A stretch of DNA of 60,198 nt from JAAGZL01 sp964628835 (lineage in GTDB: Bacteria; Pseudomonadota; Gammaproteobacteria; Chromatiales; Chromatiaceae), in the NCBI GenBank assembly GCA_964628835.1, contig CAZVME010000010.1, positions 1-60,198 on the forward strand, given 5' to 3'. Below, one piece after another: positions 27,561 through 35,956 of the stretch. The notes under the pieces were generated by a model. It was not told the origin of the DNA. It did no database searches and saw only the letters and a list, made by a program, of their open reading frames with translations. Each line of letters opens with the position of its first letter. The stretch's first letter is position 1. Both the position numbers and the translations under genes were made by a program.

Positions 27561-28978
27561 TTACTGTTGGGAGCAGACCAGGTTGCGCCCATTGTGTTTG
27601 GCTTTATATACCGCGTTATCGGCTGACTTGATCAGGTCTTCTCTTGTTTTGGTCCCCGAGGTGCGGGTGGCCACACCCAGACTGATGCTGCCGTCCCAAT
27701 GACCTTCGCCAACACTCACTCTCATTTCAGCAACAGATTTGCGTGCCAGTTCTGCCACATGCAGTGCACCTTCAAGGGGGGTGTTGTGGCAAATAACCAT
27801 GAACTCATCGCCACCCATGCGGCAGACTATGTCGTCTGTTCTGAAGGCGTTTACCAGTTGATGGGATAGTGCCTTCAACACCTTATCCCCGGCAGCATGT
27901 CCATACGCTGCCAGCCATGGAGAGCGAAGCGAAGGCTGGTAAACCCCGGTAGCCGTGAGGCCGCACTGCTTACCCGTCGTGCGCATAGCGCCAGAGGGGA
28001 AGCAAAGTAGGCTTCCGAGCACGGCGTCCAGTCATTCGGGAACTGGCAACGGAGCGGTAACGAGCTTGCGATGTTGTCGCGCAGTGCCAGTGACCGGGAC
28101 GGCCGGGGCAATAACAGGTTGTCGAAGATCGAGTGCCTTTTGGGGACTTGGATGTCCCAAAAGGCATCACGAGATCAAAGACTCGCTTAGCCGTCGTTGA
28201 TCTGTTTGAAATTATCTGCGTCTATCATGATCAGGGATAGTGGTGCGTTGTGCTTGGTTGAAAACTGCCAGGCTTCGGTCAGGTTTTGCATGGCGTGGCG
28301 GCGGTTGGGAAGTTTGGTGAGAAGATCGGTTAAGGCCATCTGTTCCAGATGGCGGTTGGCATCTAACAGCTCCCTGGTGCGCTCATCAACTTTCTGTTCC
28401 AGGGTCTGGTTGAGTTTGGTCAGGTCCTGGTTTCGTTCTGAAACCTGTTTGAACAGGCCGTTAAGTGCATTTAGCAGAGGCTCTGTTGCGTTCTCCTGGT
28501 CCTGTTCTAATACTGTGTATGCATCAGTTGGATCCATGCCTGCCTTAATATGATGAATCTGTTTGGCTAGGATCTGGTCGGTGCCGAGAATGTGGTAGGC
28601 CAGCCAATAGATAAGAAACTCCAGCAGTGATGAGGCTGATTCTGCACCGCCATTAGATAGCTGGGAGTACATCATGCCGATGTCTTTAATGAACTGCTGA
28701 TGATCCTGGCAGTGCTGGATGAGATGACGCGGGTCAACTTTTTTGTTGCGCATCATCTGCTCTTCGGTTTCGAAATGGTACTTGGTGTAATCAGTCAGCT
28801 CGTTGAGTAGATTTTCTATGCCATTCTTAGATACGTAATTTCCGGTTGATATCAATATGCCAAAGTCATTGACCAATCCAATCAATTTTTTATGTTGACC
28901 ATCAATGCTTTCCACGCCGGTGATGAAATGTTTGTCCCAGAGAAATGGTTTCATAAAAAAATAGCCGGTTGTTGCCAT
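27561..28978 (-). pseudogene. bacteriohemerythrin-GGDEF diguanylate cyclase, split by a structured insertion
   Basis: The 5' part (28978-28192) encodes a hemerythrin domain with a diiron set (H..E..H-type residues in DGQHKKL, HFETEEQMM, HLIQHCQDH), a coiled coil, and the start of a GGDEF domain up to DNFKQIND. A stop codon follows at 28187. The 3' part (27905-27561) resumes at YGHAAGDKVL and contains the intact GGDEF signature and the C-terminus. The two parts join to one uninterrupted domain if about 284 bp are removed. Unless the insertion is spliced from RNA, no functional cyclase is made. The protein would have linked O2 sensing to c-di-GMP. Confidence 0.85.
27908..28191. mobile_element. 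~284-bp non-coding, hairpin-rich insertion in a GGDEF gene
   Basis: The segment is GC-rich and has no ORF of its own. Several stems are visible: CCAGCC (27911-27916) with GGCTGG (27934-27939); GGAAGC (27998-28003) with GCTTCC (28011-28016); CCAGT (28028-28032) with ACTGG (28042-28046); a 12-bp stem with one bulge at 28135-28165; and CGAG/CTCG at 28170-28185. No target duplication is evident. Possibilities are a nonautonomous IS200/IS605-type element, an OMEGA/HEARO-like guide RNA remnant, or a minimal intron; none is proven. Boundaries are inferred from the interrupted protein. Confidence 0.6.
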
Positions 28979-29149
28979 GCCTCCAAACTTATCTATTGGT
29001 CATCCTGGGTTTGCTTTATTCCATACTCTGTAACTCCTTGTAGTTAGGATGTCAGGCCTGTTCCGTTGTTCCGTGCCAGCCGTTCGAGACGTTGGTGGTT
29101 ATGGACTCCCCATAACAGTATAGATGGTTTATTCTGCGTGATGATGCAG

Positions 29150-30769
29150 CTACTCCTGAATTGGTATAACTCCTCCATATGCAACACCGGTGAGATAGGC
29201 CATTTCCCGGTCGAAGGTTGTAAGGTCGTGAATGTTAAATTCATGCAGATGATGATGGCCGCAGGCCCGGGCCATAACCGCCATCAACTCAGAGGCGGCC
29301 ACGAAGAAACGGGCCAATCGTTCAGCGGCTTCATCTACCAGTAGTCTGGCTCTCAGATTGTCCCGTTGGGTGGCGATACCCACTGGACAGTTGTTGGTAT
29401 GGCAAGCTCGCATGCCAAGACAACCGATGGCCTGGATGGCGGAGTTTGAAACCGCCACACCGTCTGCACCCAGTGCCATGGCCTTGGCAAAATCAGCCGG
29501 GGTCCTCAGACCCCCGGTGGCTATGAGCGTTACATGTTTGTGACTGTCGCTATCCAGGTGACGCCGCGCACGAGCAATGGCTGGGATGGTTGGGACCGAG
29601 ATATTGTCGCGGAAGATCAATGGTGCAGCACCAGTGCCGCCGCCGCGTCCATCCAGGATGATGTAATCTACCCCAATCTCCAGGGCGGCATCTAAATCTT
29701 GTTCAATATGTTGGGCAGACAACTTGAAACCAATGGGAATGCCTCCGGTCTGCTCCCGCACCTGCTGGGCAAAATCACGGAATTGGCTTAGATCGTCCCA
29801 CTCCGGGAAACGGGCTGGTGATACCGCGTCCTGGCCGGGTTGCAGTCCCCGTACCTGTGCGATTTTGCCTTTGATCTTGCATCCTGGAAGATGTCCGCCA
29901 GTGCCGGTCTTAGCCCCCTGTCCGCCTTTGAAGTGGAGCGCCTGACACTTTTTGACTTTGTCCCAGCCGAAGCCAAAGCGGGCCGATGCCAGTTCATAAA
30001 AGTAGCGGCCGTTGGCTGCCTGTTCCTCCGGGAGCATGCCGCCCTCGCCGGAACAGATACCGGTGCCTGCCAGTTCCGCGCCTTTGGCCAGCGCCACCTT
30101 GGCCTCTTCTGACAGGGCGCCAAAGCTCATATCTGAGACAAACAGTGGCAGTTTCAGGATAAGGGGTTTTTTGGCCTTGGGGCCAATAACCAATTCGGTG
30201 CCGACCTTGGCTGAATCCAGCAGTGGCATCCGGGCCAATTGGCCCACCACAAACTGCAGGTCGTCCCATTTTGGTAATTCGGTTCGGCTTACCCCCATGG
30301 CGCCAATCGGTCCATGTGAACCGGTCTTATTCAGGCCATTGCCGGCTAGCTGCTGAATCATACCTACATAGGGTTCATCAGGTGTTCCCACCGGGTCTTG
30401 GTAAGCTCCCTGATATGATGAGCGGTTGTAGGGTTGTGGGTGTGACTTCTCCCATTCCAGGATTTCATCCTCATCAATCAGCACCTTGTCAGCTTCGATC
30501 CATGCACTGAATTTTGGCAAGGCCTCGCTGTTATTGTATTCGCTGACACCTGAGGCAATTTTATAATCCCAGTTATGCAGGCCGCAGATTATATTGTCAC
30601 CCTGTACAAGGCCATCAGACATCAAAGCGCCACGGTGGGCGCAACGACCGTATAGTACAGAGACGTTGTCATCATAACGGATAATAACCAGATCAACGTT
30701 TGATACCAGTGCATGGGTTGGTGTGCGATCTTCCAGTCGCTCCCATCTGGCAATAGCTATCTTGTTCAT
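29150..30769 (-). CDS. Rieske [2Fe-2S]-glutamate synthase-type FMN oxidoreductase fusion
   Basis: This 539-residue protein starts with a Rieske ferredoxin domain (about 1-100) with the complete ligand set CAHRG and CGLHNWD. The rest is a glutamate synthase alpha-2-like TIM barrel binding FMN (SFGALSEEAK, GGLRTPADFAKAMALGADGV), with a [3Fe-4S]-type motif CLGMRACHTNNCPVGIATQ. It lacks the GltB amidotransferase domain, so it belongs to the GltS-related FMN proteins of unclear substrate, with the Rieske domain as a built-in electron carrier. The start has an AGGGGAG ribosome site; an upstream GTG/ATG extension to 30829 is less likely. Confidence 0.85.
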   Translation of the reverse strand: MNKIAIARWERLEDRTPTHALVSNVDLVIIRYDDNVSVLYGRCAHRGALMSDGLVQGDNIICGLHNWDYKIASGVSEYNNSEALPKFSAWIEADKVLIDEDEILEWEKSHPQPYNRSSYQGAYQDPVGTPDEPYVGMIQQLAGNGLNKTGSHGPIGAMGVSRTELPKWDDLQFVVGQLARMPLLDSAKVGTELVIGPKAKKPLILKLPLFVSDMSFGALSEEAKVALAKGAELAGTGICSGEGGMLPEEQAANGRYFYELASARFGFGWDKVKKCQALHFKGGQGAKTGTGGHLPGCKIKGKIAQVRGLQPGQDAVSPARFPEWDDLSQFRDFAQQVREQTGGIPIGFKLSAQHIEQDLDAALEIGVDYIILDGRGGGTGAAPLIFRDNISVPTIPAIARARRHLDSDSHKHVTLIATGGLRTPADFAKAMALGADGVAVSNSAIQAIGCLGMRACHTNNCPVGIATQRDNLRARLLVDEAAERLARFFVAASELMAVMARACGHHHLHEFNIHDLTTFDREMAYLTGVAYGGVIPIQE

Positions 30770-30845
30770 TTGTAGCTCCCCTTGCTTACACGATGGACTA
30801 CAACTCTTCATGTGTATGGCTAATACCATAGTATGGGTTATGGAT

Positions 30846-31002
30846 TAGGGAACCTCTGATTTATTCAGAGGTTCCAGCAGTACATGGATGTGTTGCCATT
30901 TTCTGTGGCTATAAGCCCTTGAAAATGAAGGGAGTGAAAAACCGCATCTTTCACTTACGTGCTCTGGTAAAGCCATGGATGGCTTTAATCAGATCTTCCT
31001 TA
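30846..31002 (-). mobile_element. 157-bp MITE-like element, copy 2
   Basis: This is the inverted-orientation partner of 18554-18710, with the same length and the same internal hairpins. The terminal repeats are better preserved here: TAGGGAACCTCTGATT at one end against TAAGGAAGATCTGATT at the other. It lies between the Rieske-GltS gene and the CofD-like gene, ending 17 bp beyond the stop of the latter. Confidence 0.7.
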
Positions 31003-31019
31003 GATTAGTGCAGAAGCTG

Positions 31020-32204
31020 TCAGGCCAATGAGAGCAGGGCGCCTGTCAGCAGATCGGGGTCGTAGTAGGGGGCGCTCTGTTCGGTGATGAGGGTGGTATC
31101 GATGAGTTTAACTCCGAGTTCATCCATGCGGCTTTGAGATACTGCAGAGGCATATTTGCCGTTGCCGCTGTCCATCAGTACATAGTTGAGCAGTCTGTTG
31201 TTGGGGCAGTCCGCGCCAGTCTCAAGCTTCAGGTAGTGCAGTAACACCTCAATCGATCTGCCTGTTGACAGACCAAGCTGCTCTGGGTCATGACCCAGGC
31301 AGGGCACGAACACCTTGGGTGCCTGGTTGTTGGCGATTGCGCGGCCTACACCGCTTGGCAGCAGATTGGCGATCAGGCTGGAGTAGAAACTTCCGGGAGG
31401 GAAACAGATCATGTCCGCCTGGTTGATAAGTTGGTGATTCTTTTTGCTTATCTTCGGGTGTGCCGGAACCAGTCGTTTGGTTTCCTGGGATAGGGTGACG
31501 TTTTTGATGGGGGAGCTGATATGCGCCACCTCTTTCCCGGTCAGGCGGTGCTGGCCAAATACCTGGCTGCCATCTTCCAGATCAGCCACCAGATGCAGAT
31601 CATCGCTTATGGTGGTGCGAACTATGCCTTTTACCCCTACCAGTTTGGTAAACAGAGAGGTGATCTGCTCCAGCTCACGATTGTTGTGCAGATAGCCTCC
31701 GGCCAGGACCAGATTGCCGATGCTGGCGCCACGCAGATCAAAACTGTCCGGCATGGATTTTTGGAAGTGCTTAAGCTGGTTGCAGATCAGGTTGCGCATG
31801 GGGTCTGGTATGGACTCCACCATGGGATTGGTTCCATTGACCATGGAGTCCAGATCATTTATCAGCTCGCCATTATGCCTATCTGTGGGTAGGCGATGGG
31901 TAAACAGACGATAGACCTGTGGGTGGCCACTTATGTTCTCATCGGCAAGACTCATGAGGCGGCTGCGCAGATCTCCAACTGAGGGCATGGAGAAGGCTTG
32001 GCGCAGTTTGGCAGAGCTGCCGCCGGAGTCGAAGGGGGTAACCATGTGGATGGAGTTGTGACTGTACTGCTTCAGGGTGCGGCTGATCTCCTTCAGGGCC
32101 GAGCCGCCACTGAAGAAAAGCACGGATGGCCCCAGCTCTGGACTCTTGCGACAGTTTTCCAGAAACACAGGGTTGAGCAGTTCTGCGGTGTGGTTAGTTA
32201 TCAT
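31020..32204 (-). CDS. CofD/YvcK-like protein (GAK-type)
   Basis: This 394-residue protein of the CofD superfamily has an N-terminal nucleotide-binding segment FFSGGSALKEISRTLKQY. A VTPFDSGGSSAKLRQ loop (about 55-70) is characteristic of YvcK/CofD, and RGASIGNLVLAGGYLH (about 160) is conserved. The fold transfers phospho-groups in F420 synthesis (CofD) or binds UDP-sugars in cell-wall control (YvcK). This shape resembles the CofD-like member of the so-called GAK gene set, whose role is unknown. It is divergent from the SixA-like gene, with a ~98-bp shared spacer. Confidence 0.75.
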   Translation of the reverse strand: MITNHTAELLNPVFLENCRKSPELGPSVLFFSGGSALKEISRTLKQYSHNSIHMVTPFDSGGSSAKLRQAFSMPSVGDLRSRLMSLADENISGHPQVYRLFTHRLPTDRHNGELINDLDSMVNGTNPMVESIPDPMRNLICNQLKHFQKSMPDSFDLRGASIGNLVLAGGYLHNNRELEQITSLFTKLVGVKGIVRTTISDDLHLVADLEDGSQVFGQHRLTGKEVAHISSPIKNVTLSQETKRLVPAHPKISKKNHQLINQADMICFPPGSFYSSLIANLLPSGVGRAIANNQAPKVFVPCLGHDPEQLGLSTGRSIEVLLHYLKLETGADCPNNRLLNYVLMDSGNGKYASAVSQSRMDELGVKLIDTTLITEQSAPYYDPDLLTGALLSLA

Positions 32205-32302
32205 CCAGCTGGTGTTTGACCGGCAATTCTCTGATCTGTTGTAACCTTCCTATACTATCATTCTACTATCGCGATATGGTAAAGCCAGAGGGGATAATCG
32301 TC

Positions 32303-32815
32303 ATGACATGCGAATTAATGTTGTTACGCCATGGTAAATCTGACTGGTCCACGGCCACGGGCGATTTCGACCGGCCGCTTACCGGACGCGGCAAGCGTGG
32401 TGCCAAAGGGGCCGGGGTGTGGCTGTCCCGAATCAAATCGATTCCCGACCATATCGTCACGTCTCCGGCGCGGCGTGCCTGGGGTACGGCACACAGGGCG
32501 GCGGCAAATATGGGTCTGGAGCAGGAGGCCATTGTCAGGGATGAGCGAATATACGCTGCCGATGTGTCCGACCTGTTGCAGGTTTTGCGGGAGTGCCCGA
32601 ACCAGGCTCGGCGTGTGATGCTGGTGGGACACAATCCTGGGCTGGAGGAGCTGGTTGAGTATCTGGCGGATGACCTGGTTGAAATTCCAGCGGACGGAAA
32701 GCTGATGCCCACTGCCACCATCGCCTGGCTTACCATGTCCGGTAGCTGGAGTGAGTTGGATGCAGGCTGCGCGCAACTGAAGGCCATCACCCGGCCATCA
32801 GATATGTCGGGTTAG
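32303..32815 (+). CDS. SixA-like histidine phosphatase
   Basis: This 170-residue phosphatase has the LLRHGKSDW motif (catalytic His about residue 9), RPLTGRGKRGA, the SPARRAW arginine, and the second His in LVGHNPGLEEL. SixA-type enzymes remove phosphate from His of phosphorelay or PTS proteins. The ATG at 32303 is preceded by AGGGG; the frame is open up to 32216, but the extra residues do not look like the family. It is divergent from the CofD-like gene and ends 2 bp from the convergent anti-sigma gene. Confidence 0.85.
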   Translation: MTCELMLLRHGKSDWSTATGDFDRPLTGRGKRGAKGAGVWLSRIKSIPDHIVTSPARRAWGTAHRAAANMGLEQEAIVRDERIYAADVSDLLQVLRECPNQARRVMLVGHNPGLEELVEYLADDLVEIPADGKLMPTATIAWLTMSGSWSELDAGCAQLKAITRPSDMSG

Positions 32816-32816
32816 A

Positions 32817-33608
32817 TCACTCATCCAGATGCTCAGGCAGGGCCTTGCCAAACCGGGTGAAAAACGCCTGCTTCAGACATTTGGCATTCTGCTCCTGCCC
32901 CTGCTCCATGGCTGCTTTATACAGGCGATACCACTCCGCCACCGAGTTACTGTCCGGTAGTGGTATCGCCTTGCAGTCAAGCCCCTCAAGCATGCCGGAT
33001 GTTGCTGGGGCTATGGCCTTCTGTTTTTGTCTTAACAATCGCCCGCCAAGTTCCTGTTGCATGCGGCTCTTCTTTTGCAGCTTCGCCCGCGCTTTTTTTG
33101 TGGGTGCCGGTGCTATCTGTGCTGCTCCCACTGCGTCATCCTGTTTGAAGGCTGGCGGGGCCTTTCGCCCAGGTTCGGTGGCCCGGTACTCCTTTGGTGT
33201 CGACCTTGGGGGCTGTTGTGTAGGCTTAATCACTCTGCTTGTATCTGCATCCTGCATCATTGCCGCCGGGGTGGCGGCCTTCTCCTCGGCGAAGTCAGCC
33301 TCAAGGGTGTCTGTCTCCGGTTCTGGCAGTGAGTTCATACCACTGCCCTGATCTGTGGGCGTGGGGTCCATTACCGACTCCTCCAGAGGCTCCTGATTCA
33401 GCACCTTCAGCACCAGGCTTATGCTCAACACCAGGACTGCAGCGGTGGCCAGAGAGGGTCTAATAAAGCGCCGCTTCCTGCCGGGAATCGCATTATGGGC
33501 CGTGCGGGTGATCTCCTCATCAATATGTTTGGGCGGCTCTGTCTTGCTACCCATCCGGTAGAGCCTGGAGATGCGTTTGTCATGCAGATCATAGTTGTCA
33601 CTCATCAC
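32817..33608 (-). CDS. putative anti-sigma factor, single-TM
   Basis: This 263-residue protein has a basic N-terminal cytoplasmic part (1-50) and one membrane helix (about 50-68). A long, Pro/Ala/Lys-rich low-complexity linker follows, and then a conserved-looking C-terminal segment (about 208-263). There is no HxxxCxxC zinc motif. It overlaps the ECF sigma gene by 11 bp, the usual arrangement of sigma/anti-sigma pairs. The role is inferred from context. Confidence 0.65.
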   Translation of the reverse strand: MMSDNYDLHDKRISRLYRMGSKTEPPKHIDEEITRTAHNAIPGRKRRFIRPSLATAAVLVLSISLVLKVLNQEPLEESVMDPTPTDQGSGMNSLPEPETDTLEADFAEEKAATPAAMMQDADTSRVIKPTQQPPRSTPKEYRATEPGRKAPPAFKQDDAVGAAQIAPAPTKKARAKLQKKSRMQQELGGRLLRQKQKAIAPATSGMLEGLDCKAIPLPDSNSVAEWYRLYKAAMEQGQEQNAKCLKQAFFTRFGKALPEHLDE

Positions 33609-34143
33609 ATCCCTCCAGTCCTGTGCGCAATCTGCGCAGGGCGTAGCGTAGACGGCTCTTTACCGTTTCGTAACCGGTGCCGGTGACCTCGGCGATCTGT
33701 TCCAGGCTGAGTCCAGCCTCCTCTTTCAGCAGGAATGCGCTGCGCTGTGGCTCGCTGAGACCAGCCAGGAGTTGAAACAGCCGTTCCACACATTCACGGA
33801 TCAGCAGTATTGCATCCGGCCAGGGCCGGTCCAGCGGGATTACTGCCTCATCCTCCATCTGGCTGTGACTCTCGCGCCCGGCGCGCCAGTGGTCGATGAT
33901 GCGGTTGTGGGCGATGCGGTAGAGCCAGGGCTGGAATCTGGTTCCAGGCTGCCACTGCTCGCGGGCGCGTATCACCCGCATCCACACATCCTGATACAGC
34001 TCTTCCGCCACTGCATGGTTGTTGCACTGGCGCTGCACATAACGGAACAGTGGGCCGCGATGCCTCCCATACAGCGAGTCGAAGGCTGCGGTATCACCGG
34101 TGCGATATCTGGTCATCAGCTTTTCGTCTGAGGTGTTGCTCAT
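33598..34143 (-). CDS. ECF-type RNA polymerase sigma factor
   Basis: This 181-residue protein has sigma region 2 (YRTGDTAAFDSLYGRHRGPLFRYVQRQ, then WMRVI and FQPWLYRIAHNRIIDHWR) and region 4 (LSEPQRSAFLLKEEAGLSLEQIAEVTGTGYETVKSRLRYALRRLR). There is no region 1.1 or 3, as in group-4 sigma factors. The ATG at 34143 is preferred to a TTG at 34176. It is the first gene of the pair with the putative anti-sigma. The target promoters are not known. Confidence 0.9.
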   Translation of the reverse strand: MSNTSDEKLMTRYRTGDTAAFDSLYGRHRGPLFRYVQRQCNNHAVAEELYQDVWMRVIRAREQWQPGTRFQPWLYRIAHNRIIDHWRAGRESHSQMEDEAVIPLDRPWPDAILLIRECVERLFQLLAGLSEPQRSAFLLKEEAGLSLEQIAEVTGTGYETVKSRLRYALRRLRTGLEGCDE

Positions 34144-34446
34144 GTTTCCGGTCGTAGGGTGTGATGGAGTGGACAAAACCAGATTAACGCCTCGCTGCCT
34201 GCTTGTCTATGCTGGTCTCTGTCCCAGCAATTTGCTGTCTGTAGTGGCCAATAAATATCTTTCTCAATGTTCTATAACGGCCAATTATTGATGATGGGGT
34301 TAAATATGCATTTGTGCTATGGAAGCAGGAGTCATGTGATTTTGTCGCTAGTGGCATAGCTCTGTATGAAGGGGTAACGATTGGGGGTAGACCTGACTTA
34401 ATTTGCTATGCCTTTCCCATACTATAAAATCGTGGTCTGTTACCTA
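34144..34446. other. spacer between ECF sigma gene and cassette island
   Basis: No gene was recognised in these ~300 bp. The region becomes AT-rich towards the island, and presumably holds the promoter for the sigma factor gene. Confidence 0.4.
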
Positions 34447-34611
34447 TTATTTGCCCTCCCGCATTTCCTGTCGCCACCGATACAGCATGATTGGATGTAT
34501 CCCTAGTGCTTCTGCAACATCAACTGACAGTATATTTGGGTGATTGGTGATCGCCACTGCCGCATGTTTGAACTGGTAATTATAGAAGGTATGTTTTTCT
34601 TTCCGCTTCAT
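34447..34611 (-). pseudogene. truncated IS3-family transposase OrfA
   Basis: The 54 residues from the ATG giving MKRKEKHTF resemble the N-terminal HTH of IS3 OrfA proteins, with the core VAEALGIHPIMLYRWRQEMREGK. A normal OrfA is ~90-100 residues; here two stop codons follow directly after the EGK, and no OrfB follows. It marks the left edge of the cassette island and lies close to a half attC, so an IS event may have cut the array there. Confidence 0.7.
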
Positions 34612-34655
34612 CTTGCACCTCTCATCTAGTTTTAGATTGTGAGGTGTCAATTATT

Positions 34656-34694
34656 TTGGGTTAGCTATAGTCCGCGTGGCTGCGCTTGTTATGT
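34656..34694 (-). repeat. truncated attC-like site (cassette 3)
   Basis: The NYN gene stop codon lies within a core-like ACATAAC (34688-34694 on the minus strand), followed by the arm AAGCGCAGCC. The opposite core box (GTTRRRY) is not found, so only one half remains. The same AAG-CGCA/AAGCACA arm occurs in the complete attC at 35429-35515. Confidence 0.5.
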
Positions 34695-35405
34695 TGTTTT
34701 TTTCTTTCGTACATTTTTTATCAAATATGAATTACCTGGCCCTCGCTTGAGTTCAAATAAATCAATTGCTTTAATGAGGCTACTTAAATTTTTATAACCG
34801 TAGTTTCTGGTATCAAAGGAAGTCTTATTTGATATATGCGAACCAACAGGTCCTAAAGCTGCCCAACCATTATCTTCTTCTGTTGCTTCAATTGCTTGGC
34901 GAAGTAAATTTATTAGCTTTGTGTCGGATTTTATATTTTTAGTTTTTGTTTGTGTTACGCCACTACTTTTTGACTCTTGATCTAGAAACAGAAACTTAGA
35001 ACAGGCATTAACAAATGGAGAAGGTGTTTTGCGCTCACCAAAACCCAAAACAACTTTACCTTCTGCAAGGGCGCGAGTGACCATTGGTGTGAAATCACAA
35101 TCAGATGATACGAAACACATTACATCAATGTCCTTAGTATACATTACATCCATTGCATCAATTACGAGCGCGATATCTGCCGCATTCTTTCCTTTTGAGA
35201 GATCGTATTGCTGTATTGGTTGAATAGCATATTCATGTAGAAGATCCTCCCAAGGCTTTAAAGATGGATTTTTCCAGTTCCCATATGCTTTTCTTATTGT
35301 TACGACACCATATTTAGCGACTTCACTAAGAACTTCTTCAAACTTGTTAGCAGGTGCATTGTCTGCATCTATAAATAGTGCAATTTTCTGCTTTGAATCA
35401 TCCAT
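34689..35405 (-). CDS. NYN-domain nuclease with OST-HTH/LOTUS domain (cassette 3)
   Basis: This 238-residue protein has a PIN-like NYN domain (about 8-145) with acidic residues in the expected places: FIDADN (D13, D15), AADIALVIDAMD (D77, D83) and SSDCDF (D102, D104). The C-terminal ~70 residues (LINLLRQAIEAT through YLIKNV) fit an OST-HTH/LOTUS RNA-binding module. Together they suggest a metal-dependent RNase of the LabA/MARF1-like type. The gene is AT-rich compared with flanking genes. It has an AGAGGTG ribosome site and lies between two attC-like sites, so it is a gene cassette. Confidence 0.82.
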   Translation of the reverse strand: MDDSKQKIALFIDADNAPANKFEEVLSEVAKYGVVTIRKAYGNWKNPSLKPWEDLLHEYAIQPIQQYDLSKGKNAADIALVIDAMDVMYTKDIDVMCFVSSDCDFTPMVTRALAEGKVVLGFGERKTPSPFVNACSKFLFLDQESKSSGVTQTKTKNIKSDTKLINLLRQAIEATEEDNGWAALGPVGSHISNKTSFDTRNYGYKNLSSLIKAIDLFELKRGPGNSYLIKNVRKKKTT

Positions 35406-35428
35406 TTAAACTGGCACCTCTTTTAAAA

Positions 35429-35515
35429 ACATAACGTTCTACATATGCGGAGCCCGCCGCGCAGCGGTGGGGGTTCGAGTGAGCGACAGCGAACGGCATG
35501 ATGTGCTTGTTATGC
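35429..35515 (-). repeat. attC recombination site (cassette 2)
   Basis: On the minus strand the site runs from GCATAAC (35509-35515) to GTTATGT (35429-35435), 87 bp, the order and size of integron attC sites. The interior has imperfect palindromic arms (CGCCGCGCGG-type centre). The stop codon of the membrane-protein gene lies inside the first core box, as is common in cassettes. Confidence 0.75.
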
Positions 35516-35884
35516 ATCTTGATTCCAAATTGATGTGGATTTGAAACTATAAGCATACCCAGGATACAAAAGCAAAAGCACAAAACCGATTGCTGCAGCA
35601 GTTGACAGTGTTTGCCCAAGGGATGGCTTAAAGTACGCTAAAGCGGCAGCTTCATATATACCTAAAACAAACGCAGGAGTGTTAAGAATTAACACGGCAA
35701 TAGACATTCCTTTGCTTCCAATTGGGATTTCATACGCATATCCATACATTAGAATTAGGTAGAATAAACTCGCAATTAACCAAAGAACCCCAGTGACACT
35801 TGGATTATCGAAAGGGGTAGTAAAAACACTCGTTACGGCTAAAAGTGCTGCAAGCCAGAATATCAATTTCCAGAACTTCTTCAT
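35510..35884 (-). CDS. four-TM membrane protein (cassette 2)
   Basis: This 124-residue hydrophobic protein has about four membrane helices (about 5-22, 32-50, 60-82, 92-112) and no recognised family motif. The ATG lies 6 bp after the GTTATGC core of the preceding attC and has no Shine-Dalgarno sequence. Translation may depend on read-in from upstream. The stop overlaps its own attC. Small membrane proteins are common integron cargo; the function is unknown. Confidence 0.72.
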   Translation of the reverse strand: MKKFWKLIFWLAALLAVTSVFTTPFDNPSVTGVLWLIASLFYLILMYGYAYEIPIGSKGMSIAVLILNTPAFVLGIYEAAALAYFKPSLGQTLSTAAAIGFVLLLLYPGYAYSFKSTSIWNQDA

Positions 35885-35890
35885 TTTAAT

Positions 35891-35948
35891 GCATAACGTT
35901 TAAATCAGCCGCGCGGCTTTTTGCGTCGGCTGAATTTGATGGTTATGC
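35891..35948 (-). repeat. attC recombination site (cassette 1)
   Basis: On the minus strand GCATAAC (35942-35948) and GTTATGC (35891-35897) flank 44 bp whose arms fold through TCAGCCG/CGGCTGA with a short A-rich loop. It is a compact, 58-bp attC with both core boxes. It sits 8 bp after the stop of the Mrr-like gene. Confidence 0.8.
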
Positions 35949-35956
35949 CAATTTCA

